From NCBI GenBank assembly GCA_023101885.1, contig JALPQD010000632.1:777637-841636 (forward strand): a stretch of DNA of 64,000 nucleotides, written 5' to 3'. The notes beneath the pieces were generated by a model that was given only the letters and a program-made list of their open reading frames with translations, had not been told where the DNA came from and did not search any database. Numbering within the stretch: the first letter of the stretch is position 1; the number at the start of each line of letters is the position of its first letter. The DNA is from Typhlomys cinereus (lineage: Eukaryota; Chordata; Mammalia; Rodentia; Platacanthomyidae). Shown here one piece after another: positions 33,396 through 44,866 of this stretch. The translations under genes were made by a program, and so were the position numbers.

Positions 33396-33681
33396 CATTG
33401 GGGCTGGAGATATGGCTCAGGGATTGAGACTCTGCCTCATAAGCAGAAGGTCCTGAGTTCAGATCCCAGGTCCCACATAAAAATGTCAGGTGGAAAAGGC
33501 TGTGGTCTGCACATCCAGCTCTGGTAGGCAGAGCCTGAGTGAAGTAAGGAGGTAGAAATGATCTAGGATGATTTCTAAAGTCATCCTTGGTCCTCCATAG
33601 GGACACACAGTGCCCTCTGACACACACATACACACACACACACACACACAGAGCAAATAAATAAGTAAAATATTTTTAAAA
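33396..33681 (+). repeat. ID-headed (CA)n-tailed SINE with 13-bp target-site duplication
   Basis: Complete head (GGGGCTGGAGATATGGCTCAG), body, short (CA)n and an A-rich tail. AGATGGGTTTAAG flanks it at 33383-33395 and 33682-33694, showing L1-type retroposition. Confidence 0.92.
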
Positions 33682-33767
33682 AGATGGGTTTAAGTGCTGT
33701 TGAGTTATTATATACTATTTCACACATATGATCCCCAAAGGATTAGGTACAAAGATATTTTTTGGGG

Positions 33768-33982
33768 GGGAAAAGGATGTCTGTCAAGTAGCTCAATCTG
33801 GCTTTTGACATATTATGTAGATAAGAATAACCTTGAGTTCCTGATCCTCCTCCTTCTAACTTCCCAGTGAAGGAATTACAGACATGTGTCACCACCTCCA
33901 GCTTTATATGGTGCTAGGGATGAAATCTAGAACTTTGTGTATGCTAAGCAAATTTTCTGTCAACTGAGCTACACCCCCTGCT
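33768..33982 (-). repeat. ID-B1 composite (B4-like) SINE, minus strand
   Basis: The minus strand begins CAGGGGGTGTAGCTCAGTTG (ID head, tRNA-like) and continues into the B1-type AGCTGGAGGTGGTGACACAT...GGATCAGGAACTCAAGG, an ID joined to B1. Confidence 0.8.
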
Positions 33983-34274
33983 GAAAAGATTAAAGTTTGT
34001 TGCATCTACAGTTGACTTAGATGTTATTTTCTACTCACAGTTTAATTATCTCACTAAATGGTGTTGCTTACTAATTTTAAAGATACACATATATTTTATA
34101 ACCTAACTTGCAATAGTAAATTGAGCATTTCCTCCAGAATTTAGTTGAAGAAACTGATTTGCACTGGAGTCCATCATGTTCCAAATGCATTACTCATGTT
34201 ACTAAACAGAACAACTGGTGTTTAAGGACACTGCTGCAAAGAAAGAAAAACTCAAATAACTTTGCAACTTAGAA
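33983..34274. other. Unique intronic DNA
   Basis: No element recognised. Confidence 0.5.
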
Positions 34275-34485
34275 GGAGAAGTCTTGAATTTCAGTACTAA
34301 TTTATGACTACTGATTGGGCGATCCTTGGCAAATCAGATAGGTCACTGAAATTTATCAACCTTGAAATGTAGATATAGTACAACCACCTAACTCATAGCT
34401 TTGTTGGAGAAAATAATGAGATGTTTTATGTGCAAAGAATGCTGTGAACTGTAAAGCACTATGAAATTGTTGGTTAGATATTATG
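34275..34485 (+). repeat. MIR SINE
   Basis: GATCCTTGGCAAATCA, CACCTAACTCATAGCTTTGTTGGAG, AATAATGAGATG and GTAAAGCACTATGAAATTG occur in MIR order. Confidence 0.75.
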
Positions 34486-35681
34486 CACAGATTAATGAAG
34501 CAAAACAGAAGGTAGTCAATAAAAGCATTCATTAAAATAGTTACAAGAAAAGTATTGCAGAACTTAAAGGACCAGGATTTGGGGGATCTGCAAAATCACC
34601 CAATTATTTATTCAAAATCCCTTTCATTCATTCACAAATATATCTGTGAAACAGCCTAGTTTTTATTCAAAAATCCCTTTCATCACTTCACAAATGCTGA
34701 ACAGTCTATTCATTTATTTAAATTTTATCTTGCTCACTTTTATTTCCAGATGGGTAAATGAAGGTCACTGTAATTTCCTATATAAGCTGGCTTTTGAAAA
34801 TGAAATCTTTACCTTTATATTCCACAAATACGTCAGGATATCCCCAAGTGCCAGAAGTTCAAGAATGAATATTCTTTTTTCCATCAATTAATTCAGGAAT
34901 GAATATTCTCTTTTTCCCATAATTTTTAGCAAGAGAAATTGCTTATGAAATGGTCACAGTTTTTGACTAGGGGTCAACACAAAAGCACTTGTAACTTGTT
35001 TCAGAAGTCATTGCACTTCAGAGTGGAAACTGATATTCTACATCGTGCATGTTCTTTTCTATGTTGCTTCATTTTTTTTCTTCTTTGGAACATGACAACA
35101 TTTCCTATCTCCTTTGCCTTTTCTATAGAATTCTCTGAGGTAGCAAAAAGTGTTTAGATGTGGCAACCAGTGCAGCATTCTTCACATGACAAACTTTAAA
35201 CAGTGTTGAATGAAAGTGTGTTTGTTAAAGGTAGTAATTTGCTATACATGTTAGTAATATGTTCGAGGTTTGACAGAAATGAAGTATGTATTTAAATTCC
35301 AATCTCTTTAAATATAAAAATCAGTTGGATCATAGTTATCAACTCCTCTTATTGACAAGATGTAGGGAAGTTTAAATTTTTGAATGTGCTAAGTCAACAT
35401 CATGGACCAGCTCCCTTAGATGAGCTCAACCAAGAGAGACTTTCAGAGTATTTCCAAATGGAAAATTTACTTTCATTATAGATGATTTTTGTAGCTGGAC
35501 ATTACTGCTCATCAAGTATCCTGCTTTGGGAATAGTCATTAAGCAATTAGGACCGTTGTAGGAAACAACGATAAATTTCTTCTTTATGAGGAGAAAAAAT
35601 ACAAGAAAAGTGGTTTTGAATGGAAATTTCCTTTTGAACTTCAAAGTTGAAATGCAATCTAGTTCAAAACTCTGTGTGAGT
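34486..35681. other. AT-rich unique intronic DNA
   Basis: GAATGAATATTCTTTTTT and GAATGAATATTCTCTTTT recur at about 34863 and 34896, a short local duplication. Nothing else seen. Confidence 0.5.
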
Positions 35682-35830
35682 GTCAGTGAGAGAGCTCAAT
35701 GGGTAAGGCACGTGCTCCCAAATCTAGCAACCATGTCTGGTCCCTGAAAGGCAGAAAGGGGAAAGGAAAATTGTTTTCTGACCTCCGCTTATGCACCATG
35801 GTATGTATGTGTATGCCTTTCTTACTCTCT
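35682..35830 (+). repeat. B2/B3-like SINE, old
   Basis: GAGAGCTCAATGGGTAAGGCACGTG, then TTCTGACCTCCGCTTATGCACCATGGTATG, the head and 3' landmarks of older B2-superfamily elements. Confidence 0.6.
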
Positions 35831-37184
35831 TTCAAGTACATTAATAACATACTGAAAAATTTAACAAGCTCTGGGTGAGCTTGAAATCTTTACAGTTCAA
35901 AAACTGTTGCCTTATGTTAGTGCTTGGCATAAAAAAGCATCTGCAACGTGGCTAGAGCAATCCTCCTCTAGCAGTGTACCCACAGACATGCATGTGCCTG
36001 TGTCTTCTCAAGTGCATCTAACTCAAGTGAGGACCAGAAAGGAAATTTAAGTTGCAAAAACAATTGCCTAGTTACAGCATGTGATATTGCATAACCCAAA
36101 ATTGACGTTCTCCAACCAATTCTTTGGAAACGAGTCAGTTCATGTTAGAGCCTTTATAATAATTTTAATGTCTCAGTTGCCTTATTTTTTTGATAAACAA
36201 ATTTGTACAAGAATCTGAAATAATCACATGATGTGAGCTTTGGATTTTTATAATAAAAACCTTCTAACAGAGCTTGTTTAAGGAAACAAATACAATCAAC
36301 AAAGACCATTGACAAACCACTTAGCCCCACTGGTGATTGTGAGTTTATAATCTAGGAATAATTTCTAATAGTAGTTGAAAAAATATATCTTTTCAGATCA
36401 TTTTCAAAAGGAGGCTAAATGTACTAGAGCAATAAAAATAATATTAAGAAAAATGATCATGTCAGCTTTTCTAATATTTGTGAATAGGTATTATAAAAAT
36501 TATGCTGAGAAAACGCGGAAAGTAAAAACTGGTCCCATCTGTGATTAAACAGGTGATCATTTCATTTTAACTTTAAAAAATTCTTATGTAAATAAGCTAA
36601 GCCACTTCATGTCCAGGTTGCAAAGAGACAAGGTCCCTATGTCATTATAGAAACAAGTAATATGTGGCATTGCTGTTCCTATAACAATAACGTGATTTAG
36701 CCCTAATTCATTCCTCTCAAATTCTAGATGAAACATCATCATATTGCCTCTGATTCTTGGCAATGCTTAATCTGAACATGCCTTCCACTTCATTCACTCT
36801 TCCTTGGAGGCAAAAGTTTTCTTACTAAGATTCTAGTAATCTCTTTGTGGCATTTCCTCCTCAGTTGTAATATACTAAATATTAATAATTTTTAATAAAG
36901 GTATATTCCCAGTAATCTTTAGATGCACACTTTTTTATTTGTTTCTTTGTTTCTGTGCTACTAGTGACACAATTTAGGCCTTGCAAGGGCCCAGCTATTG
37001 AGTTTTAGAGCTCTAACCTTAGCCTGAGCGCTTTTACAGAATAATGTGGGCATTCCAACAGCACCATATTGCAAATAACTTCAAAGAAAAATTTAAGTTC
37101 TCATATTCTAGAAAAATAAATAAATAAATAACAGATTTTTTTTATTCAGGATCTTATGATATCAAGACTATACTAAAATTTGCT
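35831..37184. other. AT-rich unique intronic DNA
   Basis: No element or exon recognised. Confidence 0.5.
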
Positions 37185-37300
37185 ATGTCTTCAAGGATGA
37201 CTTTAAACTGCTGATCCTCTAGCTTCCATCTCTCATGCTCAGGGCTTCGTGCAGGTTAGAAAAGCATTCTACTTACTGAGCTGCACACTTGCTCCTATAT
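37185..37300 (-). repeat. ID-B1-like SINE fragment, minus strand
   Basis: The minus strand reads GTGCAGCTCAGTAAGTAGAATGCTTTTCTAACCTGCACGAAGCCCTG then AGAGGATCAGCAGTTTAAAGTCATCCT. Confidence 0.6.
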
Positions 37301-37923
37301 TAAGTTAGAATGGAATTGTTGCACAGAATACAAATGTAGCAAAACAATACTTATAAATACATATAATTTTAAAAAATGTAACATGAATAAGGAAGTAATA
37401 CACCTTTCAAAATACTATTCACAGGTTTATATTGATAATTTTCTTAAAATTCTATTACAAATGTTATACTCAAATTGGAAATGCAAGCTATTCTCCATGT
37501 TCAAAAATTATGATTAGTATTTAACCTCTTATAGTCCATGACTTTTTCCTCTGTTGTAAAGAAAATATATTTTAATATGCAAAATTTATATGTTGATTAT
37601 GAGCTACCTCTATTGTTACCTTGTTTCTGTAAGTACTCTTCGACTTTTTTGTATTGGTTTGTTTTATTATAGAAATTATTATACCAGGAAAAATGAGATT
37701 GTGTGCATAACAGATGATGTTCAAAATCCAAATGGCTTTATAATTTTAATCATATTTAATTAGACAATATTCTGTCCAGCAAAATACTAATCAGTTCCAT
37801 GTATTGTTATAATTATCATAATATTTGATTGAGTCACCTTTTGATCAATCATCTACCACTTGACCTACTGTACTGTGTATAAATCTTGAGTCATATATCT
37901 GTTGTAGTGTATTAAAGACCTTT
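37301..37923. other. AT-rich unique intronic DNA
   Basis: No element or exon recognised. Confidence 0.5.
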
Positions 37924-37943
37924 AGGCCATAAATAAGTTCCCA

Positions 37944-38172
37944 GAAATGCCACTGGGTCCTTGTATGTCATTGGAGAGGAGGGCCCAGAGGAGAGTCTGG
38001 CATGCACATTAAAGGATTCTCTGGGGATTGGGGGGGAGGCACTGGGGGATGAGGAGGGAGGGGTGAGGAGAGGGAGAGCAGGGGGGTCGGGGGGAGGAGG
38101 AGGGAGGGAGGGAACTGGTGTACCTACTAAGTTTGTATGAGCGGAAATAATAATAAAACATGTTGTAAAAAA
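37944..38172 (+). mobile_element. Short 5'-truncated L1 (3'UTR end only) with 24-bp target-site duplication
   Basis: Starts GAAATGCCACTGGGTCCTTG and ends GTATGAGCGGAAATAATAATAAAA plus tail, identical in layout to the last 230 bp of the large L1. Flanks at 37924-37947 and 38173-38196 (both starting AGGCCATAAATAAG) match over 24 bp with one difference. The last few bases of the left flank overlap L1 sequence, so microhomology joined the 5' end. Confidence 0.94.
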
Positions 38173-38196
38173 AGGCCATAAATAAGCTCCCAGAAA

Positions 38197-38674
38197 GCTT
38201 TGGAAATAATAATAAGTTTATAATGCAATAGAGTAAACTTGTTGGGATGAGGGAAAAAAGTTTAATCTAGTTAATTAACAACAAAACAGCTAAGAAAATG
38301 AAACATCCCTAGTTGTGATTGTCTATAATTGAAAATGACTAATGATGCTGTCATTTTGTAGATTATGTCTGAGGAAATGCTTCCTGGAGGATTGTAATTG
38401 ATGTCTTGATTATTTTTCTACTGCAATTATTTTGTGCTTAAAGGTTGGGATACAACACTTTGGCCAAATACATAAAGCGCCTCACACTTTACTTTTACTG
38501 TTCCATTTAAAAATATCTAAAGGAGTAAGTAACATATATTGCAAGGTTGAGATAAGCAAGAATATTTTTGATAACAAAAAGCTCATATGTCTAGCTACCC
38601 TTATCATCTCAGTGAGTAAATAAGGCATTTGAAATTCCATTAATTCTCTCAGGTGCAAAGGATGCAATATTAAC

Positions 38675-38677
<3 letters not shown>
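38197..38677. other. AT-rich unique intronic DNA
   Basis: No element or exon recognised. Confidence 0.5.

Positions 38678-38722
<45 letters not shown>
38678..38722. repeat. (CT)n microsatellite
   Basis: Pure CT run directly left of an ORR1-like LTR. Confidence 0.97.
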
Positions 38723-38723
<1 letters not shown>

Positions 38724-38739
38724 TTCCCTGTATATGTGT

Positions 38740-39092
38740 GTTGTGGTTTGAATATAAAAAAAGTCTCCCATTTTTCATGTGTTTGAATACTTGGTCTCCA
38801 ACTAGTGGTGCTGTTTGGGAAGGTTGTGGACCCACACAAGGTGGATTCTTTCTGAAAGGAAGTATGTCATTGCAGTCCAGCCTCAAGGGCTATATCTAGA
38901 CTTCACGTTCTGTTCACTTTCTGTGCTTCCAGAATGTGAATCAGCTGCCATGCTTTCCCTGCTTGACACCCTGCTTTTCTCCTAAAGGATTCTGTCCTCA
39001 TGAACTATTAAGCAGCGATAAACCTTTCCCCTCTTAAGTTGCTTTGGTCACAGTACTTTATCACATCAACCAAAGAGAAGCTAAATCATACA
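38740..39092 (+). mobile_element. ORR1-like MaLR solo LTR
   Basis: TTGTGGTTTGAATATAAAAA, CATGTGTTTGAATACTTGGTC, GCTGTTTGGGAAGGTTGTGG, and a terminal AAACCTTTCCCCTCTTAAGTTGCTTTGGTCAC region follow rodent ORR1 LTRs. Confidence 0.82.
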
Positions 39093-40140
39093 TATTTTAA
39101 CAACAAATTACATTTTAAGAGAGTTTGAGTGTAAGAAAATGGTATATAAATGCTTCAGTATAAGAATGTCTTAAAATAAATTTATGGGCAGGAAAAATGA
39201 GGAAATGCTTGTAAAAGCAGAAAAATCATATAAAAAAAAGAATAGACAGGCTAGAGGGAGCCCTGAGGTCCATGAAGGTGGACTACGGGAAGGAGGGTGG
39301 GAGGGAGAGGGATGGATTGAAGAAAGGAGGGAAAGGGGGATGAGTGGGAGGGGAAATGGAGGAAAGCAGGGATAGGTACTTAATATGCTTGTAAAACTTG
39401 AAGAATAAAATAAAAAATTAAAGATAATTCAATGTAGTAAGGCCAACAATACAGGATTTCTAATAAAAAATAGATCAGAAAAATTTCAGGTGGAAGTTCA
39501 AGTTTATACTTTTAAGTTCAAGAACAAAAAGAGACATAAAAAGAATAAAATATTCTCATAAAAGCAAAAAAACAGCAACTTTAAGAAGGAAATAACAGAT
39601 GCCTTTATTCTTTTCTTTTGTTAGTTATTAATAATGTTGTCACTTACAGAAGTGAACATTGTATTTTTTTAAACAATGTCTTCCTATATATCCCACTTAA
39701 CTTTGAGTTTCCTATGTAAACCTAACCTATCCACAGCCTCTCAATCTTCCTTTCTCAGTGTGGACCACAAAACCATTTTCTTGCTTTTAGTTGCTAAAAG
39801 GATACTATTGAGGAACTAGTTATCACTGTAGTAAATAGAATATTAAAAAAAACTGATCCCAACAATGGGATTGTCCTAAAATTCTTATTATCAAACATGT
39901 ACTTGGTAAAATGTAAAATTACTGATCTGACATGTCTAATGAATCTTCAATCATTTCTGAAGATAAAGGAACATAATGAAAATGAAATAAGATAGAATTG
40001 TTGCCAAGAAAATGTGGAGACAACAGAAGGGGACAGGTAGGGAAAGAAAGAAAGGGATGAAGAGAGAGAAAGACAGAGAGAGAGAGAAACAGAGAGAGAG
40101 AGAGAGACAGAGAGAGAAAAAGAGAGAAATAGAGACTTAG
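39093..40140. other. Unique intronic DNA with G-rich patch
   Basis: 39235-39420 has GGGAGGGAGAGGGA-type sequence followed by AAGAATAAAATAAAAAATTAAAG. This could be the 3' end of an older L1 family, but similarity to the L1s here is too low to assert. 40020-40135 is a GA-rich patch. Confidence 0.4.
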
Positions 40141-40159
40141 TTTTTCGAATTTTACTTGT

Positions 40160-40365
40160 TTTTGTGCAAATGTGTGTGTGGGGGTGAAGGGAATGTGTAT
40201 CACAGGGTACGTACGGTGTGTGCCTGTGGAGGACCAAGGTTGACTTCGGGAATCATCCTGGATTGCTTCTTTTCTTGTTTTTCTATTGGATTTCCCAGGT
40301 GTTTTTACATGAGACCTGAGATTCCCAACTCAGGACCTTCTGCTTGCAAGGCAGAAGTCTTAACT
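40160..40365 (-). repeat. ID-headed (CA)n-tailed SINE, left part, interrupted by insertion
   Basis: TG-rich tail, GACTTCGGGAATCATCCTGG, GGATTTCCCAGGTG, ACTCAGGACCTTCTGC and CAGAAGTCTTAACT. The head is resumed 0.94 kb away at 41304-41334. Confidence 0.85.
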
Positions 40366-41303
40366 TCTTTTTTTTTTTTTTTTTTGGGTCAGAAGGGGCT
40401 TTGGATGTCCCTTATCATCCAAGCCAACTTTATTGTAAGGTACAGGGTTTTTATAATCAAGAAGCAGGGCCAAATTCTTTACAGGACTATGTAAAACGCA
40501 TACATTTTGGTTAACAAAAAGAAGTCAGGAGTGACACCCAAGTGGGGCAGACATATGCCAGGTATGCTAAACAGCCATGTCACCTTGTTGTTAGAAGGGA
40601 ATAGAAAATGTATGCCTCAAAACAGTTACCTGGTCCGTGCATTAACATCTCTTTAGATAGGCAGGAAAGAACTGATAGGGAGGGGGAACAGCCCAGCCAG
40701 TTTCTTAGAGAAACAAAAGCGTTCCAAAGGACCTGGGAGTTTTCTCAACTTCCAAGGAGGAGTTCAGCCTATCATTGTCTTGCAGACAAGAGGCAAACTA
40801 TTGGTTAATAAGTTTTTGAGATACTTCGAAACTTTTAAAAGAGAAGTTTTTGAAGGTAACCTATAGATATTGGAGACTTTCTTACAATGAAAGTTAAAAG
40901 GTTAAAAACATTAATAGACTTATGAAGGCTCTATGCAACAACAATATAGCTCATGGATTTGGTAAAGGTTCTACTCAGTATTGATAGCTGCTGAGATTTT
41001 ATTTTTTAAAGGTTGCTTATCTAAACAAATACACAGGTATTCTCCTGTGACTTTGTGCTACTCGTTTATTCCATATTTGATAATGTCCTGGTCTCTACAA
41101 AATTTTAAAAAACTTTTACTAATTTGTGTTATAGCTATACATTTGGCTCTAAAAGATATTAACGTACTACAATTAATTAAACTTTTTATAAATTATTTAA
41201 CATTTTCATTTCAAAATGAGATTTAAAGTTGTTTATCTTTGATTTAATGTTTTTGTGTTTATATTATAAGATTCATGTATTTTAACTTCTTAACTACTTG
41301 CCA
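40366..41303 (-). mobile_element. 0.94-kb poly(A)-tailed retroposed noncoding sequence, source unknown
   Basis: A T-run (40368-40385) marks a minus-strand poly(A) tail. The insert splits a SINE, and TCTTAACT is duplicated at 40358-40365 and 41304-41311. On the minus strand an AATAAA lies at 40434-40429, 43 nt before the tail, with a TATAAAAA box just upstream (40455-40447). That TATA-AATAAA-tail layout resembles the U3-R end of an LTR transcript. No minus-strand open frame of note exists. This looks like an L1-mobilised copy of an LTR-terminated or other noncoding transcript. Confidence 0.72.
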
Positions 41304-41334
41304 TCTTAACTCCTGAACCATCTCTCCAGCCCCG
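41304..41334 (-). repeat. Head of the interrupted SINE
   Basis: TCTTAACTCCTGAACCATCTCTCCAGCCCC completes the SINE begun at 40160-40365. The first 8 bases are the duplicated target. Confidence 0.88.
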
Positions 41335-41364
41335 ACACTTAAGTGTTCAATAATAAGATTAGTA

Positions 41365-41870
41365 TATATTTTTTCTTTTTTATTATTACTATTTAGTCTT
41401 CTTGATTACAAACATAGTGGGTGGCTATCCCTGACCCTTTCCCTCTCTTGTCCTCCCTTTCTCACTCTCTCATCTCTTCACAAATCCATCCCTCTCCCAC
41501 CCACCCTCCTCTTTCTAGGACTGTGGACCACAGGGTTCCCTTTGGGTTGTCTGTATTGGTATGGACTCAGGTCTCTGACAGATTAAGTGGCCCTGTGGTG
41601 GGTAGACTCACTGATATTGGTATTCTCTTTCACCTGTCTAGCCCTAGCCCCTAGGTCCCACTTGCATGAATTATTCCACCAGAGTTCATTACTAGTCTAT
41701 TGGGAATGTTGATATACTGCAGGTCTGGTGGAGCTAAGTATCACTGCGGTAAGTTTCTGGGTGCAACAGCCCTGCCTTGAGTGGATTGACTTGCAGAAGA
41801 GGGGAAGTAAGATTGCAAGAGCCTAAAGGTGGGGTGGGCCACCACTGACCAAGTTATTCTGTATCTTTTT
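41365..41870. mobile_element. Possible older L1 3' end with inverted 5' part (tentative)
   Basis: TTTTTTATTATTACTATTTAG and a C/T-rich block (41430-41515) look like a minus-strand L1 3' terminus. GCAGAAGAGGGGAAGTAAGATTGCAAGAGCC (41794-41824) instead resembles the plus-strand L1 3'UTR (compare 54588-54617). Opposed orientations could reflect twin-priming inversion, but divergence is high. Confidence 0.35.
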
Positions 41871-42319
41871 TATCAGACACAATACTCTGCTATAGCTTTA
41901 GCAGAAATGCCTCACATTTTTAAAATTTCAACAGGGAATCTTCAAAGAATATATATAAGTTGCATAGTCGAGGATAAAAAAATACCAATTTTGAAAGTTT
42001 GAAAGAGATCCTAGGAAAGTTGCTGAAGCAGAAAAGAAAAAAAAGAAAGAAAGTGAATGGAGATGAGCCCACCCCCTTTGCTCACTTTGACTATATAGAA
42101 ACCAAATAGACAAATTTTCTGATATAAAAGTGGAGTTGCCAATAGTTTCCTAAGTAACTGGCATGCTCCAAGGTTTCCTTAATTGCAACATCTGCAAATG
42201 GGGAATACTGTATCTATTTAAACCGAGGATCTTACATCAGAAGAGATAGTCCTTTTATTTTTTAGAGAATATTACTTTCATCTTCATATTTTAATGACAT
42301 TCCCAGAGCTTTTTATTTA
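41871..42319. other. Unique intronic DNA
   Basis: No element recognised. Confidence 0.5.
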
Positions 42320-42577
42320 CTTATGTGTGTGTGTTTGTGTATGAGAGGGCACTGTGTGTCCCTGTGGAGGCCCGAGGGTGAACTTCAGGAATCATCCTGG
42401 ATTGCTCTACCTCCTTCTTGCTTCCCTTTGGGATTTCCCAGGCTCTGGTCACCAGGGCCAGAAGTGCGGGTTGCTTCTGTTTCCACTTGGCATTTTTATG
42501 TGGGACCTGGGATCTAAACTCAGGACCCTGTGTTTGGGAGACAGAGTCTTAATGCCTGAGCCATCTCTCCAGCCCCA
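42320..42577 (-). repeat. ID-headed (CA)n-tailed SINE, best-preserved copy
   Basis: The minus strand starts GGGGCTGGAGAGATGGCTCAGG, has TGGCTCAGGCA (A-box-like) and GAGTTTAGATCCC (B-box-like). A body with TGGCCCTGGTGACCAGAGCC and GCAATCCAGGATGATTCC follows, ending GGGACACACAGTGCC plus CA tail. Used here as the reference for the family. Confidence 0.9.
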
Positions 42578-43013
42578 TTTTTTATTTTGTTTATTCCAAG
42601 TGTACCTCTCCCTCAAAGACAGAAACACAATTTTTTTTTACAAAAATACATAGCAGGCTGCTAAGACCTAGTTCCCTTCTAATAAAGAGATGAAAAATCC
42701 CAGAATTAAGAAGTAGTATTTGAAATTGCATATGTTACAATGTTCAATATGGGAATCCAGTGTTCAAAAGGCTTTGTTTGTGGACCATCCAAGCAATTGG
42801 TCAGGAGTCATCCATCCACAACTTTTAGAAAAAGAAACTTTGAGCAGTGCAGAGGTTTAAACAGTCCTCATGGCTTTGCGTTTTGCATGGCCAAGGGTCA
42901 GATTCTAAACTGTGAGGCCATTTCTATGAACTTTCAGTGGTTCACATTATCTGGAAGTTCAGCTAATTTTCAGGTGTTTCCCAGGATATAGTCCACATCC
43001 AAAGTTATAGGGA
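42578..43013. other. Unique intronic DNA
   Basis: No element recognised. Confidence 0.5.
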
Positions 43014-43098
43014 CTGGCAGTGTAGGTCAGTGGAAGAGTTTGTGCCCAGCATCTTCGGTGTCCTGAATGTTCCACCTCAAGTGCAACACAACAGAATG
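43014..43098 (+). repeat. ID-like SINE
   Basis: GGGACTGGCAGTGTAGGTCAGTGGAAGAGTTTGTGCCCAGCATC followed by a CCTCAAGTGCAACACAACA end is an ID element. Confidence 0.75.
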
Positions 43099-44860
43099 AA
43101 GCATTTTAATTCAACTATTTTTCCATAACCTATGTCTAAATCAATTGTGTCTCCTTAACCTTATCAATCTCATATGTTGACCTAAAAATTGTCTTAAGGG
43201 TTGCAAAGAAGATAGAAGGTTATATTGCCATGTGCTTTTGTTCCAGAAGGGTATTTTCCTTTTCAACTCAAATAGAAACAAAAGATAGATACAGGGCTGG
43301 CAAATTCATCTCAATCTTAAATTGGTTCAGAAGTTAAGATGTGGGGAGGAGGTGAGGTTAAGTTAGCAACCACTGATTGACTTGATTTTCATATGTTAAA
43401 AGATACACTGTCTCTTCTTTTCTTTTTTGAATTAATGATTATTTCACTGTTCCCCCTCCCAAAGACACAAATTGGTGCTAATCTTGGCACATTGTTACAG
43501 GGATCTGGGTTTAAGATTGTGAGATTTAATCAAGAACAGATAGAATGGATTTGGACAAGAGTCTGTTTGTACATTCCATGGATTGATGCAATACAATGGG
43601 CCCACTTTTACACTATGCATAGATATCTGAAGTTTGCTCCTTTCAGTACTTTACCATCTAAATATGAAACATAAAACAAGTGTCATTTTCTTGGGATTTT
43701 AGAAGTGGCAACAAATATAATCGTGAATAAATGCAAGTCCACATCTACAGACACACTTGGGCCTTTTAGCATCTGGTGTTTAGTCATTTCATTCAGGCCC
43801 TAACTTTAAATGTACTTAAGCCAAAGTCCCATTTAAGCTTTAAGGAAAACAAACAATTTGGGAGAAATGAACTTTGAGCCAAGTACAAAGAAACTAAGGT
43901 GACCTTAGAGACAGAGTCTAAGTCATGGTAATGTTATTTGCAAGTGCGAGCTGGTTGAGTATAATGAGGTTATTGACCTGCACTGTTTTAGTCCAGTTTT
44001 AAACATGAGGGTGAGGCTCACTAAATCTCAGCCACTAACACTGGCTGAGAAGCCAATATTGATCAATACAGAGTCACCATTACAAGCTCTCAGGAATCTT
44101 CATCACAATGAAAGCCATTATAATTTTGGTCCTGTACAGAGAATAAGGTAATGCATATCTAAAGACTACTTATGAATGGATTCTTATTTGCAAATGGAAG
44201 CCATTGATTAACTGCTTTTTTCCGTAACCAGCTTTGCCTTTTCTCTTCATGTAATATCTGTGAATAAACATACTCTAACCTTTAAACTTTACGCAGAGAA
44301 AAGAAAGAACTAGCAAGATTTCTCCCAGACCAGCTGCTTGCCAAAGCAAGAAGCAAAGACATGACATTTCACTAAAAATTTTTGACCCAGTAAAGTGCTG
44401 AATTCTGAACACAGGTTTCCTTTTTTCATAAGAAAGAGCAACACAGAGAGCGGAAAGGTCATGGGCCATATTGTGAAGCTTACAGCTGTTGGAGACAGAC
44501 AGTATAATGCCACATCTTGATTTGAATTAAGCCAAGCAATATGAAGAGTATCCAGGCTGGCAGGCAAAGCAATAAACCCCCAAAGAATTTAATCTACCTT
44601 GAAGGTGGGACTACTTTTTGTATTGATGGCAGCACACCAGGATAGAAATGAGTCCTTTAATGCAATGACTTGTTAATAGCCTCAAGATCACAATATAGAA
44701 ATAAATAGGATATGTTGATCAAAAAAGACACCTTTGCTTCAGCTATTGCAGTCTGGCCAATATTTCCTTACAAGTTATTTCATTGATTATAAATAGACCA
44801 AGGGTACAACAGGGGAAGCATAACCCATTATGAAGTAATGGATATTGCTAGAGGTTGGTT
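43099..44860. other. Intron 49 DNA downstream of exon 49
   Basis: No repeat recognised. This is the repeat-poor flank of exon 49. Confidence 0.5.
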
Positions 44861-44866
44861 CATTAC
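44861..44866 (-). other. Exon 49 splice donor
   Basis: GTAATG on the minus strand follows the exon's last codon AAG. It is a weaker donor than that of exon 50, because the +5 base is T instead of G. Confidence 0.93.

Larger units (their letters stand above)
27158..44866 (-). other. Dmd: Dmd intron 49 (complete, 17,709 bp)
   Basis: Bounded by exon 49 (upstream) and exon 50 (downstream), with GT...AG ends. It contains SINEs, L2 and MIR relics, MaLR LTRs, a short L1, a 0.94-kb poly(A) insertion and a long polypurine tract, but no recognisable cryptic coding exon. Confidence 0.93.
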
